In this document: positions 1 through 8,700 of the stretch, in pieces
How positions within the stretch are numbered: position 1 is the stretch's first letter
How the letters are laid out: the number at the start of each line of letters is the position of its first letter
Source of the DNA: VFMC01 sp040380855
GTDB taxonomy: Bacteria; Actinomycetota; Acidimicrobiia; Acidimicrobiales; Ilumatobacteraceae
Assembly: GCA_040380855.1 (NCBI GenBank)
Contig: JBEIIG010000077.1
Coordinates: 1-15,939, forward strand
Direction of reading: 5' to 3'
DNA length: 15,939 nt
Notes under the pieces: generated by a model
Seen by the model: the letters and a program-made list of their open reading frames with translations, nothing else
Database searches by the model: none
Told to the model about the DNA's origin: nothing
Made by a program: the position numbers and the translations under genes

Positions 1-1
1 C

Positions 2-157
2 CCGGCTGCGCAGCAGTGCCTCGACGACTTGCGCCAGATGGCTCGCAGCCTGCTCGCCGCTGCCGACGCAGCATTCAGCGCAGCTCGCCGCCTCGAAGCG
101 CAGGCCGATCTGTACGACGTCGCGTGCCGCGCCGGGGCACCCGTGTCGAGTGGCTGA
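2..157 (+). CDS. C-terminal fragment of a small helical WXG100/ESX-like protein (5' end outside window)
   Basis: Frame 2 is open from the first complete codon to a TGA at 155-157 and gives about 51 residues, ending in AGAPVSSG. The peptide is Ala/Leu/Arg/Asp-rich and strongly helical, with stretches such as LRQMARSLLAAADAAFSAA and RRLEAQADLYDVACRA. It resembles the second helix of WXG100/ESX-type or similar actinobacterial four-helix proteins. The WxG turn itself would lie upstream, so the family call is a guess. The stop lies two bases before the ATG of the next gene, which suggests translational coupling and a shared function. The competing frame over the same bases (from GTG at 16) is Arg/Pro-rich and looks like a shadow. 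Confidence 0.55.
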   Translation, partial: PAAQQCLDDLRQMARSLLAAADAAFSAARRLEAQADLYDVACRAGAPVSSG

Positions 158-159
158 CG

Positions 160-1821
160 ATGACGCTGCTCGGTTTCGAGCCCGATGGTGTGCGGTCGTT
201 GCGCATCGCCATGCGCCAGGCGGTCGATGATCTCGACCGGCTGCATCGGGTCGTCCGCAGCAGCACGGCCGATGGGGCTGGCGACGCGGTTGCGCCTGTC
301 ATAGCGGCAGCTCGCTCGACCCTGGCGGATCGGTGGCTGCCTCGACTCGATGCCCTCAGCCACGCGCTGATCGGCGTGGCCCATCCGCTTGCGGCTGCAG
401 CACTCGACCCGGCGGCACCGCTTGGCTTCGTCACCGTCGACGCCACCATCGACGACATCGCGCTGCGAGCTCAGCAGCTCGCCGCGTCGCGTGCCCTCGT
501 GGTGATGCAGTTGCTCGGCACGGCCGACCCAGCGCTCGCTGCACAGTTGCGGGCGATCGACGACACCTACGCCCAGTTGGCCGACTGGCTGCGCGAGCAC
601 CCCGGCCCGCTGACCACCGGTGGCTATCCGGCGGTGCTCGACCGGCTCGACCCGTATGCCGCGGCGCAGTTGCTGCGCCATCTCCGCCTGCACGGTGAGG
701 CGCTGGCGGCAGCGTGCGAGCAGACGTTGCGTCGCTGGCACGACGGCCCACCGCCGTCGGACCCACGAGTGATGTGGACCGACGCCGCGCTCGCGGGCGA
801 CAACACCGGCGACGTACTGTTCGCCCTGCTCGCCGCCGACCAGGAAGCAGCCACAGCGTTCGTGCTGCGCTGCACCGATCGACCCGAGGTGGTGCTGCTG
901 TCGGCCCGCTCGCCGCAGGCGCTCGCAGCTCTCCTCGACGCAGCCCTGCCAGCCGACCTCGCACCCGCCACTGCCGGGGCGATCGTGCGACCGCTCACCC
1001 AGTGGACGTTCACCGTCGGCCTGCTGACCATCCCGTTCGGCAGCACCGACATCGCCGATCCGCGCCCCGTGGTGGCCGCGGCCACCACTGCGTGGTTGCC
1101 GTGGTTCGGTCCGCGGGCCGAGGCGTTCGGCTGGTCACGGCGCGACGGTGCCGACGCAGCGCGGATGATGTTCGCCGACGATGCGGGCAGCCGTGCGTTG
1201 GCCGGTGCACTCGGCACGTGGACGGCCAGGCTGAGCACCGAGGAGATCGTCGACGACGACGGGGTGCTCGACCAACAACTGCTCAGCGACATGGCGGCCA
1301 CGATCGGGCTGATCCAACGCGCCATCCACGACAGTGCCATCGACAACGCAGCGATGACGCGCGGCTGCGTCGAACTGGTGCTCGATGCAGCGCAGGCCGC
1401 AGCATCGTTCATCCCGGTGGTCGGCCCAGTGGCAGCACATACGGCAGGAATGGCCCGATCACTCGGCCGCGGCGGTATCGAGGCGACACTCGACGAACTC
1501 GACCTGCTGCCTCCGTCGGTCGAGGAAGCGACCGCCGACGAAGACGCGCGCCGCGACCGCACGTCGGCCGCGGTGGCAGTGGCCGCCGTGGTGGCGATGG
1601 TCGACCGACTGATCGAGCTCGGGCGCCTGCCATCCGACGCACGTCGGGTGCTCAGTGGACAACTCCACCCCACCGAGGGCTGCCGCACGCGTGCCGCTGC
1701 CGAACAACTGCGATCTGCCATCGATCTGCTCGGTGCCGGACCGTCGGACCGGCATCTCCTGATCGGCGTCGTGAATGCGTTCGTGAACAGCGACACCGAA
1801 GAGGCCCGCTGCGATTCGTGA
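160..1821 (+). CDS. Hypothetical large helical protein, possibly ESX/T7SS-associated
   Basis: The protein has 553 residues and I cannot assign its function. I chose ATG 160 over the in-frame GTG at 16 because the 48 residues before it are Arg/Pro-rich, unlike the rest, and because they overlap the end of the upstream gene. The N-terminal ~160 residues are helical and Ala-rich, like long WXG100-type helices. The middle contains apparently repeated helical segments. Around residues 405-435 lies a hydrophobic, Gly/Pro-containing stretch (AAASFIPVVGPVAAHTAG). A C-terminal helical part ends in VVNAFVNSDTEEARCDS. There is no signal peptide and no clear membrane anchor. This layout recalls large actinobacterial proteins encoded beside ESX-like small proteins (for example the DUF6571 type), but no diagnostic motif confirms it. 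It is probably co-translated with the upstream fragment. It converges on copCD, with 28 bases between the stops. Confidence 0.6.
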   Translation: MTLLGFEPDGVRSLRIAMRQAVDDLDRLHRVVRSSTADGAGDAVAPVIAAARSTLADRWLPRLDALSHALIGVAHPLAAAALDPAAPLGFVTVDATIDDIALRAQQLAASRALVVMQLLGTADPALAAQLRAIDDTYAQLADWLREHPGPLTTGGYPAVLDRLDPYAAAQLLRHLRLHGEALAAACEQTLRRWHDGPPPSDPRVMWTDAALAGDNTGDVLFALLAADQEAATAFVLRCTDRPEVVLLSARSPQALAALLDAALPADLAPATAGAIVRPLTQWTFTVGLLTIPFGSTDIADPRPVVAAATTAWLPWFGPRAEAFGWSRRDGADAARMMFADDAGSRALAGALGTWTARLSTEEIVDDDGVLDQQLLSDMAATIGLIQRAIHDSAIDNAAMTRGCVELVLDAAQAAASFIPVVGPVAAHTAGMARSLGRGGIEATLDELDLLPPSVEEATADEDARRDRTSAAVAVAAVVAMVDRLIELGRLPSDARRVLSGQLHPTEGCRTRAAAEQLRSAIDLLGAGPSDRHLLIGVVNAFVNSDTEEARCDS

Positions 1822-1832
1822 CCGCACCAGGC

Positions 1833-1849
1833 CCGGGCACTGCACCCGG
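1833..1849. terminator. GC hairpin between convergent genes, possible bidirectional terminator
   Basis: CCGGG (1833-1837) pairs with CCCGG (1845-1849) around a 7-base loop, in the 28-base gap between the stop of the gene ending at 1821 and the stop of copCD. There is no U-tract on either strand, so it is at best a factor-assisted or weak terminator. Position rather than sequence is the main support. Confidence 0.3.
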
Positions 1850-3469
1850 TCAGGGAATGGGCACCTGCGCAACCAGCAACACGGTGGCACCCGGTGTGGT
1901 CTCGATGATCACCTCGAGCGTCCATGTGCCGGCATAGGGCAGTGTGACGGCGCCGCTGAAATGGTTGGTGCCCTCTGCCGCCAACTCGACGGGCGCGGCG
2001 GGGATATCGCGTTCGGGCAGCGACACCCGGGCCGTCGCCCCTGCCACCGGCTGCAGGCTGCCGCCGGGCGGCGTGACGATGACGTGCATCTCGTTGCCAC
2101 CCACCTGCCCCGGTGTGACGGTGAGATCGACGATCACCCCGGCCGTGGTGAGGGTGGTGGAGAACACCTGGCTCTCGGCTGCGGGGCGCGGCCCGAGGCC
2201 CACCAATCCGGCCGCCAGCGCCAGCACGGCCACACCGAGCACCGCCTCGATGGCAACGGTGCGGCCCAGCGAGGCGACGCCGGTGTGGCGCAGCAACCAG
2301 CGCGACACACCTGCGGCGGCCACGAGTGCCGCCACCACGGTGACCTTCACCAGCAGTGTGCGACCCCACGCCGTGTCGGTGATGCCGTCGAAGCCTCCGG
2401 AGAGTTTCCACGTCTGGGCCACACCGGTGGCGACGAGCACCGGTACGCACACTGCTGCAGCAGCCGAGAATCGCCGCACCGTGGGTGCCGCTGCTTCGTC
2501 GTGCAGCCACACGCTGCGACCGACGGTGAACAGCACGAGGCCGCCCAGCCACACAGCCATCGCGGCCAGGTGCACGGCGTCGACCGCGGTCCACAGCAAC
2601 CGGGGCGTCAGCGCCGAGGCGTGACCTCCGGCCGGGTACGACACCACGGTGGCAACCGCCGTCGCCAGAGCCGCCGAACGCCACCAGGCGGTGCCGCGGT
2701 GGCGGAACACTGCCAGCAGCACGATCAGGATGATCGCGAGCACGGCTCGCAACAGGATGGTGCGCCCGGTGGAGGTCCGGTCGATCGCCCCCCACGCCGA
2801 TGGCGTGAACGCATCGCCCACATCGCCGGCCACCGCATAGGCCGCCTGGAACCCGTACTGCAGCAAGGTGCCCACCAGCAGCGCCGCCGCGCCGCACCAC
2901 AGCAGGCCGATGGTGCCGCGCCGAGTGGCGAGGTGCTCGGGTGCGGCTGCGGCGAACAGCCCGGCACCGAGCAGGATCACCACTCCGAGGTAGCCCAGCA
3001 GCCGGGCCACCGACAGCAACCGCACAACGACCTGCGACGCTTCCACGCCGCCCGACACCTGGTCGAGCAGCGCGTCGGCGCCGTCGCCCACGGCCGCGGT
3101 GCCCACCTGGAAGCTGAAGGCTCCGTCGACCACGTGGCCGTCGACCGAGCTGATCCGCCAGGTGACGGCGTACAGCCCGTCGTCGAGTTCGGGCACCGAC
3201 GCCTTCACGATCGAGTCGTCGCCGCTCACCGCGGTGGGTGCGCCGAGCGGGATGGCCTGCGCGTCGCTGTCGAACAGGCTGATCGTGGCGAGGGGGGCTT
3301 CGACGGCTTCGTCGAAGTCGAGCACGATCGACTCGGGACCCTCCTCGAGCACCGAACTGGCACCCGGCGTGCTCGACTCGAGCCCGGCGTGGGCGAAGGC
3401 CTGGGCGGCAGGCAGGGCGAGCACGGCCACCGCGGCCAGCGCGCTACCGGCGACGACGAGGCGTTTCAT
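1850..3469 (-). CDS. CopC-CopD fusion copper resistance/uptake protein with C-terminal beta domain
   Basis: The protein has 539 residues. The start at 3469 is chosen because a good Shine-Dalgarno (AGGAG, 7 bases upstream) precedes it and a textbook signal peptide follows (MKRLVVAGSALAAVAVLALP, cleavage after AFA). Cleavage leaves His27 at the mature N-terminus, as in CopC, where that His is a Cu(II) ligand. Residues ~27-121 form the CopC beta-sandwich, with the conserved ending SSVDGHVVDGAFSFQVG. Residues ~140-420 hold about eight hydrophobic segments matching the CopD membrane domain. Residues ~430-539 form an extracytoplasmic beta domain like the YtkA/FixH-type tail of actinobacterial CopCD proteins (NEMHVIVTPPGG, then YAGTWTLEVIIET). 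The probable role is binding periplasmic copper and passing it across or into the membrane. The start codon overlaps a stop codon (TGATG) of an upstream remnant reading frame lying in a 31-bp repeat. Confidence 0.9.
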   Translation of the reverse strand: MKRLVVAGSALAAVAVLALPAAQAFAHAGLESSTPGASSVLEEGPESIVLDFDEAVEAPLATISLFDSDAQAIPLGAPTAVSGDDSIVKASVPELDDGLYAVTWRISSVDGHVVDGAFSFQVGTAAVGDGADALLDQVSGGVEASQVVVRLLSVARLLGYLGVVILLGAGLFAAAAPEHLATRRGTIGLLWCGAAALLVGTLLQYGFQAAYAVAGDVGDAFTPSAWGAIDRTSTGRTILLRAVLAIILIVLLAVFRHRGTAWWRSAALATAVATVVSYPAGGHASALTPRLLWTAVDAVHLAAMAVWLGGLVLFTVGRSVWLHDEAAAPTVRRFSAAAAVCVPVLVATGVAQTWKLSGGFDGITDTAWGRTLLVKVTVVAALVAAAGVSRWLLRHTGVASLGRTVAIEAVLGVAVLALAAGLVGLGPRPAAESQVFSTTLTTAGVIVDLTVTPGQVGGNEMHVIVTPPGGSLQPVAGATARVSLPERDIPAAPVELAAEGTNHFSGAVTLPYAGTWTLEVIIETTPGATVLLVAQVPIP

Positions 3470-3472
3470 CAC

Positions 3473-3503
3473 AGCACTCCTGCCGGCTCGAGGCCGTCGA
3501 TCG
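3473..3503. repeat. 31-bp perfect direct repeat, left copy (candidate att site)
   Basis: All 31 bases match 12421-12451 in the same orientation. The match stops abruptly on both sides (C versus G before it, C versus T after it). On the minus strand it encodes IDGLEPAGV plus the first two bases of the last Leu codon, followed here by a TGA that overlaps the copCD start. It also contains the copCD Shine-Dalgarno AGGAG (3477-3481). With the right copy it brackets the NYN-ATPase block. Confidence 0.85.
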
Positions 3504-3557
3504 CGCTCAGCCACCGCGCACCGCTGCGCTCGAGTCGTCCAGCCACCCACGTCCGCG

Positions 3558-3584
3558 ACGCTACCGCGACCTGGTGCATGGCAA
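3558..3584 (-). promoter_or_regulatory. Possible promoter for copCD
   Basis: Minus-strand TTGCCA (3584-3579) and TAGCGT (3563-3558) are separated by 15 bases. The same pair, with a 14-base spacer, lies just upstream of the MDMPI-family gene (13100-13075), and the surrounding bases are also similar. The -10 fits the actinobacterial TANNNT pattern, but the spacer is shorter than the usual 17. It would give a leader of about 80 bases running through the left repeat. Confidence 0.35.
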
Positions 3585-3612
3585 CCTGTTCCGGCGCGGT
3601 CGTGGTGCCGAC

Positions 3613-3626
3613 GCTGTGCTCACAGC
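3613..3626. promoter_or_regulatory. 14-bp dyad, candidate operator of the NYN-ATPase operon
   Basis: GCTGTG-CT-CACAGC is a perfect 6+6 inverted repeat with a 2-base centre. It lies about 16 bases upstream of a candidate -10 (TAGGGT, 3642-3647), where a -35 element would be. It sits in the non-coding stretch between the divergent copCD and NYN genes. Position and symmetry suit a dimeric regulator. No regulator gene is present in the window. Confidence 0.35.
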
Positions 3627-3641
3627 ACTTCGGCGACGCAG

Positions 3642-3647
3642 TAGGGT
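3642..3647 (+). promoter_or_regulatory. Possible -10 element of the NYN-ATPase operon
   Basis: TAGGGT fits the actinobacterial TANNNT -10 pattern and lies about 46 bases before the preferred ATG at 3694. There is no convincing TTGACA-like -35 at the right distance; a dyad occupies that place. If used, transcription would start near 3654, which would exclude the longer start at GTG 3574. Confidence 0.3.
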
Positions 3648-3693
3648 TCCACGCCGTTGGGTACTCAGCCACTCACCGACCGACACGACGGGC

Positions 3694-5748
3694 ATGCCCG
3701 ACCCTGAAGGCGCCGTCGCGGCGACCGTCCTCATCGACGTCTCGTCCTACGCCCACGCCATCGGTCACCTGCGCGGCACACGGCGCGCTCGACTGCATCT
3801 CGCGTCAGTGCTCGAGGTGCTCGACGAGCTGGGGCTGCACCCGCAACGCCTTGCCGTCTCCCTGGCACTGATCCCGGTGACGACCGGCCCGCAGGGTTCA
3901 CTTGCGGCGGCCCGCGACATCGTTGCCCGGAATCAGGAGTGGTTCGACAATGAGTCTGCGTCGTGCACGATTCCGGTGGTCGCCCTGCCGGGCGCTCACG
4001 ACGGCGTGCGCGAGATCGGGGTCGACGACATGGTCGTCGCGGCCGCACTCGTCGAAGCCGCGCGGATCCGTCACGATCCGGATCGGGCCGGCGAGCTGCT
4101 GGTGGTGATGAGCCACGACGGCGACATGGATCATCTCGCCGGACTTGCCGCGCCTGTCCCCCTGGTGCTCGCCGGCTCCTACGACGCCGCTGCCGACCGC
4201 CGGATGCGACGCTCGGGAACGCCATCGCTCCAACTCACCGACGACCAGTTGGACCGATGCGGCTCGCCGCCCGGCAGCTTCAGCCGCGAGCGGGGCGCTG
4301 GCACCGCGACTCGACCGTCGATACCGTTGCCGGTGTCTCCGGTGCCGGCGCCACCGCTTCCGGTACGACCCACGGCCGCCGTCGTCGACGCGTACGGCCT
4401 GGCCTGCTCGGCTGCCTCGGCGCTCGGTCTCGCCCGGCTTCCCAGTCTCGGCTCGATCGAGAGCTCGCTTCGCGCGCACGGCGAACCAGGCGACGAAGCG
4501 TCCCTACTCGTGACGGTCCCCGACGTGATCGTCGGCCGGACACCGACCACATCGCTCGAGCAGTCCCGCGCCCGAGCGTGGCGAACGCGCGACCGTGAAC
4601 TCGACACCCTTGCCGACGAACTCGACCACGACGGCGATCCGACGACGATGGTTCGCCGAGCCCTGCTCAACACGGCAGGAATCCCCACACACCTCGCCGA
4701 CCGGCTCGACCGCAGTGGGCCGGTGCGCGCCGCAAAGCGCCTTGCCACGCAACTCACCGCCGATCTCGTTCGGCTCGTTCTCGAAGACGCGGCCGAGCAC
4801 GTGATCGTGATGACCGATTCACCGCACGTGGTCTGGAGCCAGATCATGTTGCCCGAGTTGCTGGGGGCCGCCGGTACCGGCACGCGTGTGACTCGCTGGG
4901 GCGTGACGGCCGCACCGATCGTGGTCCACGGCGATGACGATCGCGCCCAGTTGCCCGAGGCCGATTTCATGGTGTTCACCGAGCAGCGACTCGCCGAACT
5001 GACCCGTGTGGGTGCGCACGTCGGGCGGTCGGCCCGACAGCGACTCGACCGTCTGGCCCGCGACCCCGACCCTGAGCGCAGCAGTTGGCGCGTGGTCGGG
5101 TTCGACCCCGAGATCGACGGACTCAGGCTGCGCAACCTTGCCGACCCGCAGTTCGAGGTGCTGCTCGCCGACGGCCTGGTGCTCGGCTTGGACATCGGTG
5201 AGCAGCTCAGCGAGTTCGCGGAAGGTATCGAACTGCGGTTCGAGCCCTCGGCCCCGGCCTCCATGCCGGTCCTGGGAGTCCCCTCCGGCGACCACGGCAT
5301 GCGCGCCGACAGCTACCGGAGTGCCCAGATCGTGGGACGCGTCGGATCGCAGGTCACCTTCGATCTCGACGGCGACGGCGCCGGCGACGTGCACATCGAG
5401 GCCGGGCACGATCTGCGGCCCGTTCGTCGTGACGCCCCGGCAGTGCTCGGCCGACTGACCCCCGACCCACGACAGGCCGGCAGCTGGGTGTTCGTATCGG
5501 TGACCGATGATTCACCCCGGCGACAGCCGACACTCGTCGAGGTGGAGAGCGTGGGTGACATCTACCCGGTCGTGCGACCGGTCGCCCCGGCTGCCGATGG
5601 GCCTGGGCCGCTGTTCCCGCCACCGCATGCACCGCCGGTGGACGTTGCACCCGGTGACCGCGTCTGGACAGTCAACACTGCTGGCACCGGTCAGTCACCC
5701 ACCTGGGTGGCGTTGTCGTCGCCGATCCGGCACCACGCGAGCACCTGA
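3694..5748 (+). CDS. Tandem NYN-domain (PIN-like nuclease) protein
   Basis: The protein has 684 residues. ATG 3694 is preferred over GTG 3574 because the extra 40 residues are Arg-rich and lack domain character; the ribosome site is weak for both. Domain 1 (residues ~10-175) fits the NYN/LabA fold: VLIDVSS with Asp15, GVDDMVV with Asp111 and Asp112, and VVMSHDGDMDHL with Asp142/144/146. These acidic residues match the metal-binding positions of PIN-like RNases. Domain 2 (~225-425) repeats the pattern (AVVDAYGL with Asp232; VIVMTDSPHVVW with Asp375), but where family members have D-x-D it has D-S-P-H, so it may be inactive. Residues ~465-684 are beta-rich with Pro-rich linkers and could be an RNA-binding or docking region. 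Seventeen bases separate it from the giant ATPase gene, so the two form an operon. Nuclease activity is inferred from the fold. Confidence 0.75.
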   Translation: MPDPEGAVAATVLIDVSSYAHAIGHLRGTRRARLHLASVLEVLDELGLHPQRLAVSLALIPVTTGPQGSLAAARDIVARNQEWFDNESASCTIPVVALPGAHDGVREIGVDDMVVAAALVEAARIRHDPDRAGELLVVMSHDGDMDHLAGLAAPVPLVLAGSYDAAADRRMRRSGTPSLQLTDDQLDRCGSPPGSFSRERGAGTATRPSIPLPVSPVPAPPLPVRPTAAVVDAYGLACSAASALGLARLPSLGSIESSLRAHGEPGDEASLLVTVPDVIVGRTPTTSLEQSRARAWRTRDRELDTLADELDHDGDPTTMVRRALLNTAGIPTHLADRLDRSGPVRAAKRLATQLTADLVRLVLEDAAEHVIVMTDSPHVVWSQIMLPELLGAAGTGTRVTRWGVTAAPIVVHGDDDRAQLPEADFMVFTEQRLAELTRVGAHVGRSARQRLDRLARDPDPERSSWRVVGFDPEIDGLRLRNLADPQFEVLLADGLVLGLDIGEQLSEFAEGIELRFEPSAPASMPVLGVPSGDHGMRADSYRSAQIVGRVGSQVTFDLDGDGAGDVHIEAGHDLRPVRRDAPAVLGRLTPDPRQAGSWVFVSVTDDSPRRQPTLVEVESVGDIYPVVRPVAPAADGPGPLFPPPHAPPVDVAPGDRVWTVNTAGTGQSPTWVALSSPIRHHAST

Positions 5749-5753
5749 CTGTC

Positions 5754-5760
5754 GGAGGAG
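5754..5760 (+). promoter_or_regulatory. Strong Shine-Dalgarno deciding the start of the giant ATPase gene
   Basis: GGAGGAG ends five bases before ATG 5766. The in-frame GTG at 5760 begins on the last base of this motif, so it cannot be the start served by it. This fixes the start at 5766. Confidence 0.7.
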
Positions 5761-5765
5761 TGCTG

Positions 5766-8700
5766 ATGTCGTCGATCGGGACACACCTCAACTCGACGTC
5801 GATAGGTCTGGCCGCGGGCATGGTCTGCGATGCGATCGACGCATTGCTCGACCCGACGACCCGACGTGAGAGCTCGCCGTTGATCTGGATCGAGAGCCGC
5901 CCCGAAATCGGCTCGGGTCTGCTGCTCGAATCGGTGCTGCATCAGCTCACCCAGCGCCGCAGTGGCTGGTCGATCGCTGCCGATGATGCAGAGGGCTGGG
6001 AGCGTGTCGACCGTTGTCGGGCCCCGCTCCCCCAGCCAGTTCCTCGACAGAACGCGCCGACGACGTGGCTGTGCCTCACGCTCGACGGTTCACAGACCCG
6101 GTACGACGGCATCCCCCAACTCACCCAAGCGCTGGGCGTGCTGGCAACCGTCAACCGCCATCAGGCGACCGAGGTGAGCCGCAACGAGGCGCTGCGCCGA
6201 CTCGCCAAGCAGAGCGGTCAATTCGCCGCAAGTCAGGCCGTGTCGATGGCCATCGGCCTGCTCCCGGGTGGGGGCGTGCTGAACACGCTGCTCGGCGCAC
6301 GCGACGCAGTCGACACCGAGGCACTTCGCGCGCTCGTCCGGTCCCGGCGTTCGTCGGGCCGCAGCGCTGCCGCCGAACTAGGTCAGAGCGATGCCGCGAT
6401 CCTCGGCGAAATGGTGGCCGACCATCTGCTCGAGGCGGTGGCCCAGTTCGACACGAAGGAGTCGAGCCTGCCGCTCGTGCTCGTCGTCGACGAAGCCCAG
6501 TACCTCGGTGACGAAGTGCAGGCGCTGGTGACCCGGCTGGTGCTCGACGAGACGTGGGCATCGCGTCGCGTGGCAGTCGTGGTCGCGTCGTCGGCATCCG
6601 AGCCCATCGCCTGGCTCGATGATCTCGTCGACCAGCTCTCGTCGGCCGACGAGGTGCCCGCACTCCCGGCGGAGGTGCCCGTCGTACCCGACGGCAACTC
6701 CGCCGATGTCGAAGACGGCGCCGTCGACGACCGAACGATCACCGTCACCCACTTCACCCTCGGTCACGCTCGCGAGCACGCAGTTGCGCTCCCCGCCGTC
6801 GACCGCAGCGAAGCCACCGCGCTGGTCACCTGGCTGACACCCGATGGTGCACTCTCCACCGAAGTAGCCCGCACAGTCGTCGCACGGTGCGCGACGAGCG
6901 GCGACGGAGTCGCGCTGGCACTCCTCATCGACCACCTCGCCACGGCAGCACACCGCAGCGGAATCCTGGGGTTGCCGCTCGATGTCGACTGGGCGACCCG
7001 ACTCCGTTCGCGCGCCGACGAGGTGGCTGCCGAACTGATCGCGAGGCTGCTCGGCGCATATCCGGGCGCCGCTCGGCTGCTCGCTGCCACGTGCCGACTC
7101 GACGACCGCATTCCACGAGCGCTCTTCGATCAACTGGTGGCCACTACTGCTGCCCAGGCCGACGACATCGCGGTGCTGAAGGATGGTGGAACGGTGTCGT
7201 TCGGCACCGATTGGGTGACGACCCCGCGCCGTCGGGCAATCGGCGCAGCATTCGACGAGGAGTACTCCCAGCGGCCTCCGAGAGAACGTCAGCAGCTCGA
7301 AGCGGCGGTCAACACGGCTGCTGCGAACTGGTTGACGCACGTCGTCCACGACGTCGAGACCGGCGAGCGCGACACGACGTGGGTACTGGAACGTTTGGGG
7401 GAAGCAATCGCTGCCGGGCTGAAGGGGAGGGCGACGAACGGCCTGACGATCAGCCGTCGGATGCGACTCGTCCTGCGCCGCTGGGTCGCCACCGACATCG
7501 GCCCATCCCTCGAGTGGGTCGACGAAGCCTGTGCCGATCTCGCCTCGATCCGCCTTGATCGCGAGGAGAGTTGGTTGGTGCTCGCCTACGTGGTCACCAC
7601 CGCACCGTGGGCAACAGCCACCACCGAGGCCAATAGGGCACGCAGCACGGTGCTCGGTGAGGCACTCGGGTACCTCGCCGACATCACGGGCTGCCCTTCC
7701 GACCTTCGGCGACACTGGGCTGCTCGGCGGCTCGTCCGTCACGCCCTCGAGCACGAACCGGCTCACGCCGAGTTGGCCGAACGCGCCGCGGTCGCCGTCT
7801 CTGCCGACAGTCCTTCGGCGGGCCGTGGCATCGTCGGCATGCTTCCCGATCTCCGGCTCGGTGAACTCCTCGACCAACTCGTGGCCACTCCACCGTCCGG
7901 CGACCGCGATGCCCTGATTGCTCGCTGCGCCGAGCGCGGCGCAGACCGCATCCGAGCTCTGGCAGCGGTCACTGCCCAGCATGCAACCGACTGGAAGACG
8001 GCGCTCGCCATCGCTGAGTTGAGCGACGAACTCGACGATGCCCAACTCGACGAACTGACCGCACCAGGCCGTACCGACGTGGACGAGGAGATGAACCTCG
8101 ACGGGGCGGTCGACGAGGAGGTCCCCGCGATCGCGGCGCCCCCAGGCCCACGGGCAAGCGAGGTGCGCCGCGGCGCGACGACGCTGCTCGCCGCACTCGG
8201 CGCAGACCCCGATGCCGATCCCGAGACCACCGGTGCAGCGAGAAACGCGCTCGCCAGGATCGCGGTCAGTTCGGGCGACTCGTCCGGCATCGCGGCCGCA
8301 TACCGTGAGATCTCGGCGCATTGCCGCAGCGGATCCGACGCCGTGCTGCTGTGTCGACTCGCGGAGCATGCCGACAGCGCCATGCGTAGCGAGGCGCTGG
8401 AGTTGGCAGCGGCATTCCAGAGCGGCGCCACTGGCGCCGCCGCGATGGCGCGACTCGTGCAGGCAGGTGATGAGGCGCCACCAGCACTGTTGAAGCAACT
8501 CGACCTGCACCAGGGTGATCCTCGCTGCTGCGCTCACCTCATGCGGCTGTCTCCACGCTGGTTGCACAACCGCACCCAACTCGCCGTTCTGGCGAAGGCG
8601 GCGGACGACGACGATCAGACCATCATCCGCGAACTCGATGCATTCGCCGACCGAGATGCACGCGCGCTGCTCGTGCTGACCGCATGTCTTCGTGAAGCGA

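Larger units (their letters stand above)
3469..3672 (-). other. Remnant reading frame ending in the MDMPI C-terminal peptide
   Basis: A 67-codon minus-strand frame whose last residues (IDGLEPAGVL) are identical to the C-terminus of the MDMPI-family protein encoded at 12417-13061. The upstream 50 or so residues show no resemblance to that protein, so the frame is probably not a real gene. It is best read as the 3' end of the MDMPI gene left next to copCD at the edge of an insertion, with unrelated inserted sequence in front. Its TGA shares its last base with the copCD ATG, the arrangement expected of a former tightly coupled gene pair. Confidence 0.5.

Noticed and set aside
624..2900. 758-codon minus-strand open frame spanning two convergent genes
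   Set aside because: It runs antisense to the gene at 160-1821 and in the wrong frame through copCD. It is Arg/Gly/Ser-rich without domain motifs, as expected of a shadow in GC-rich DNA.
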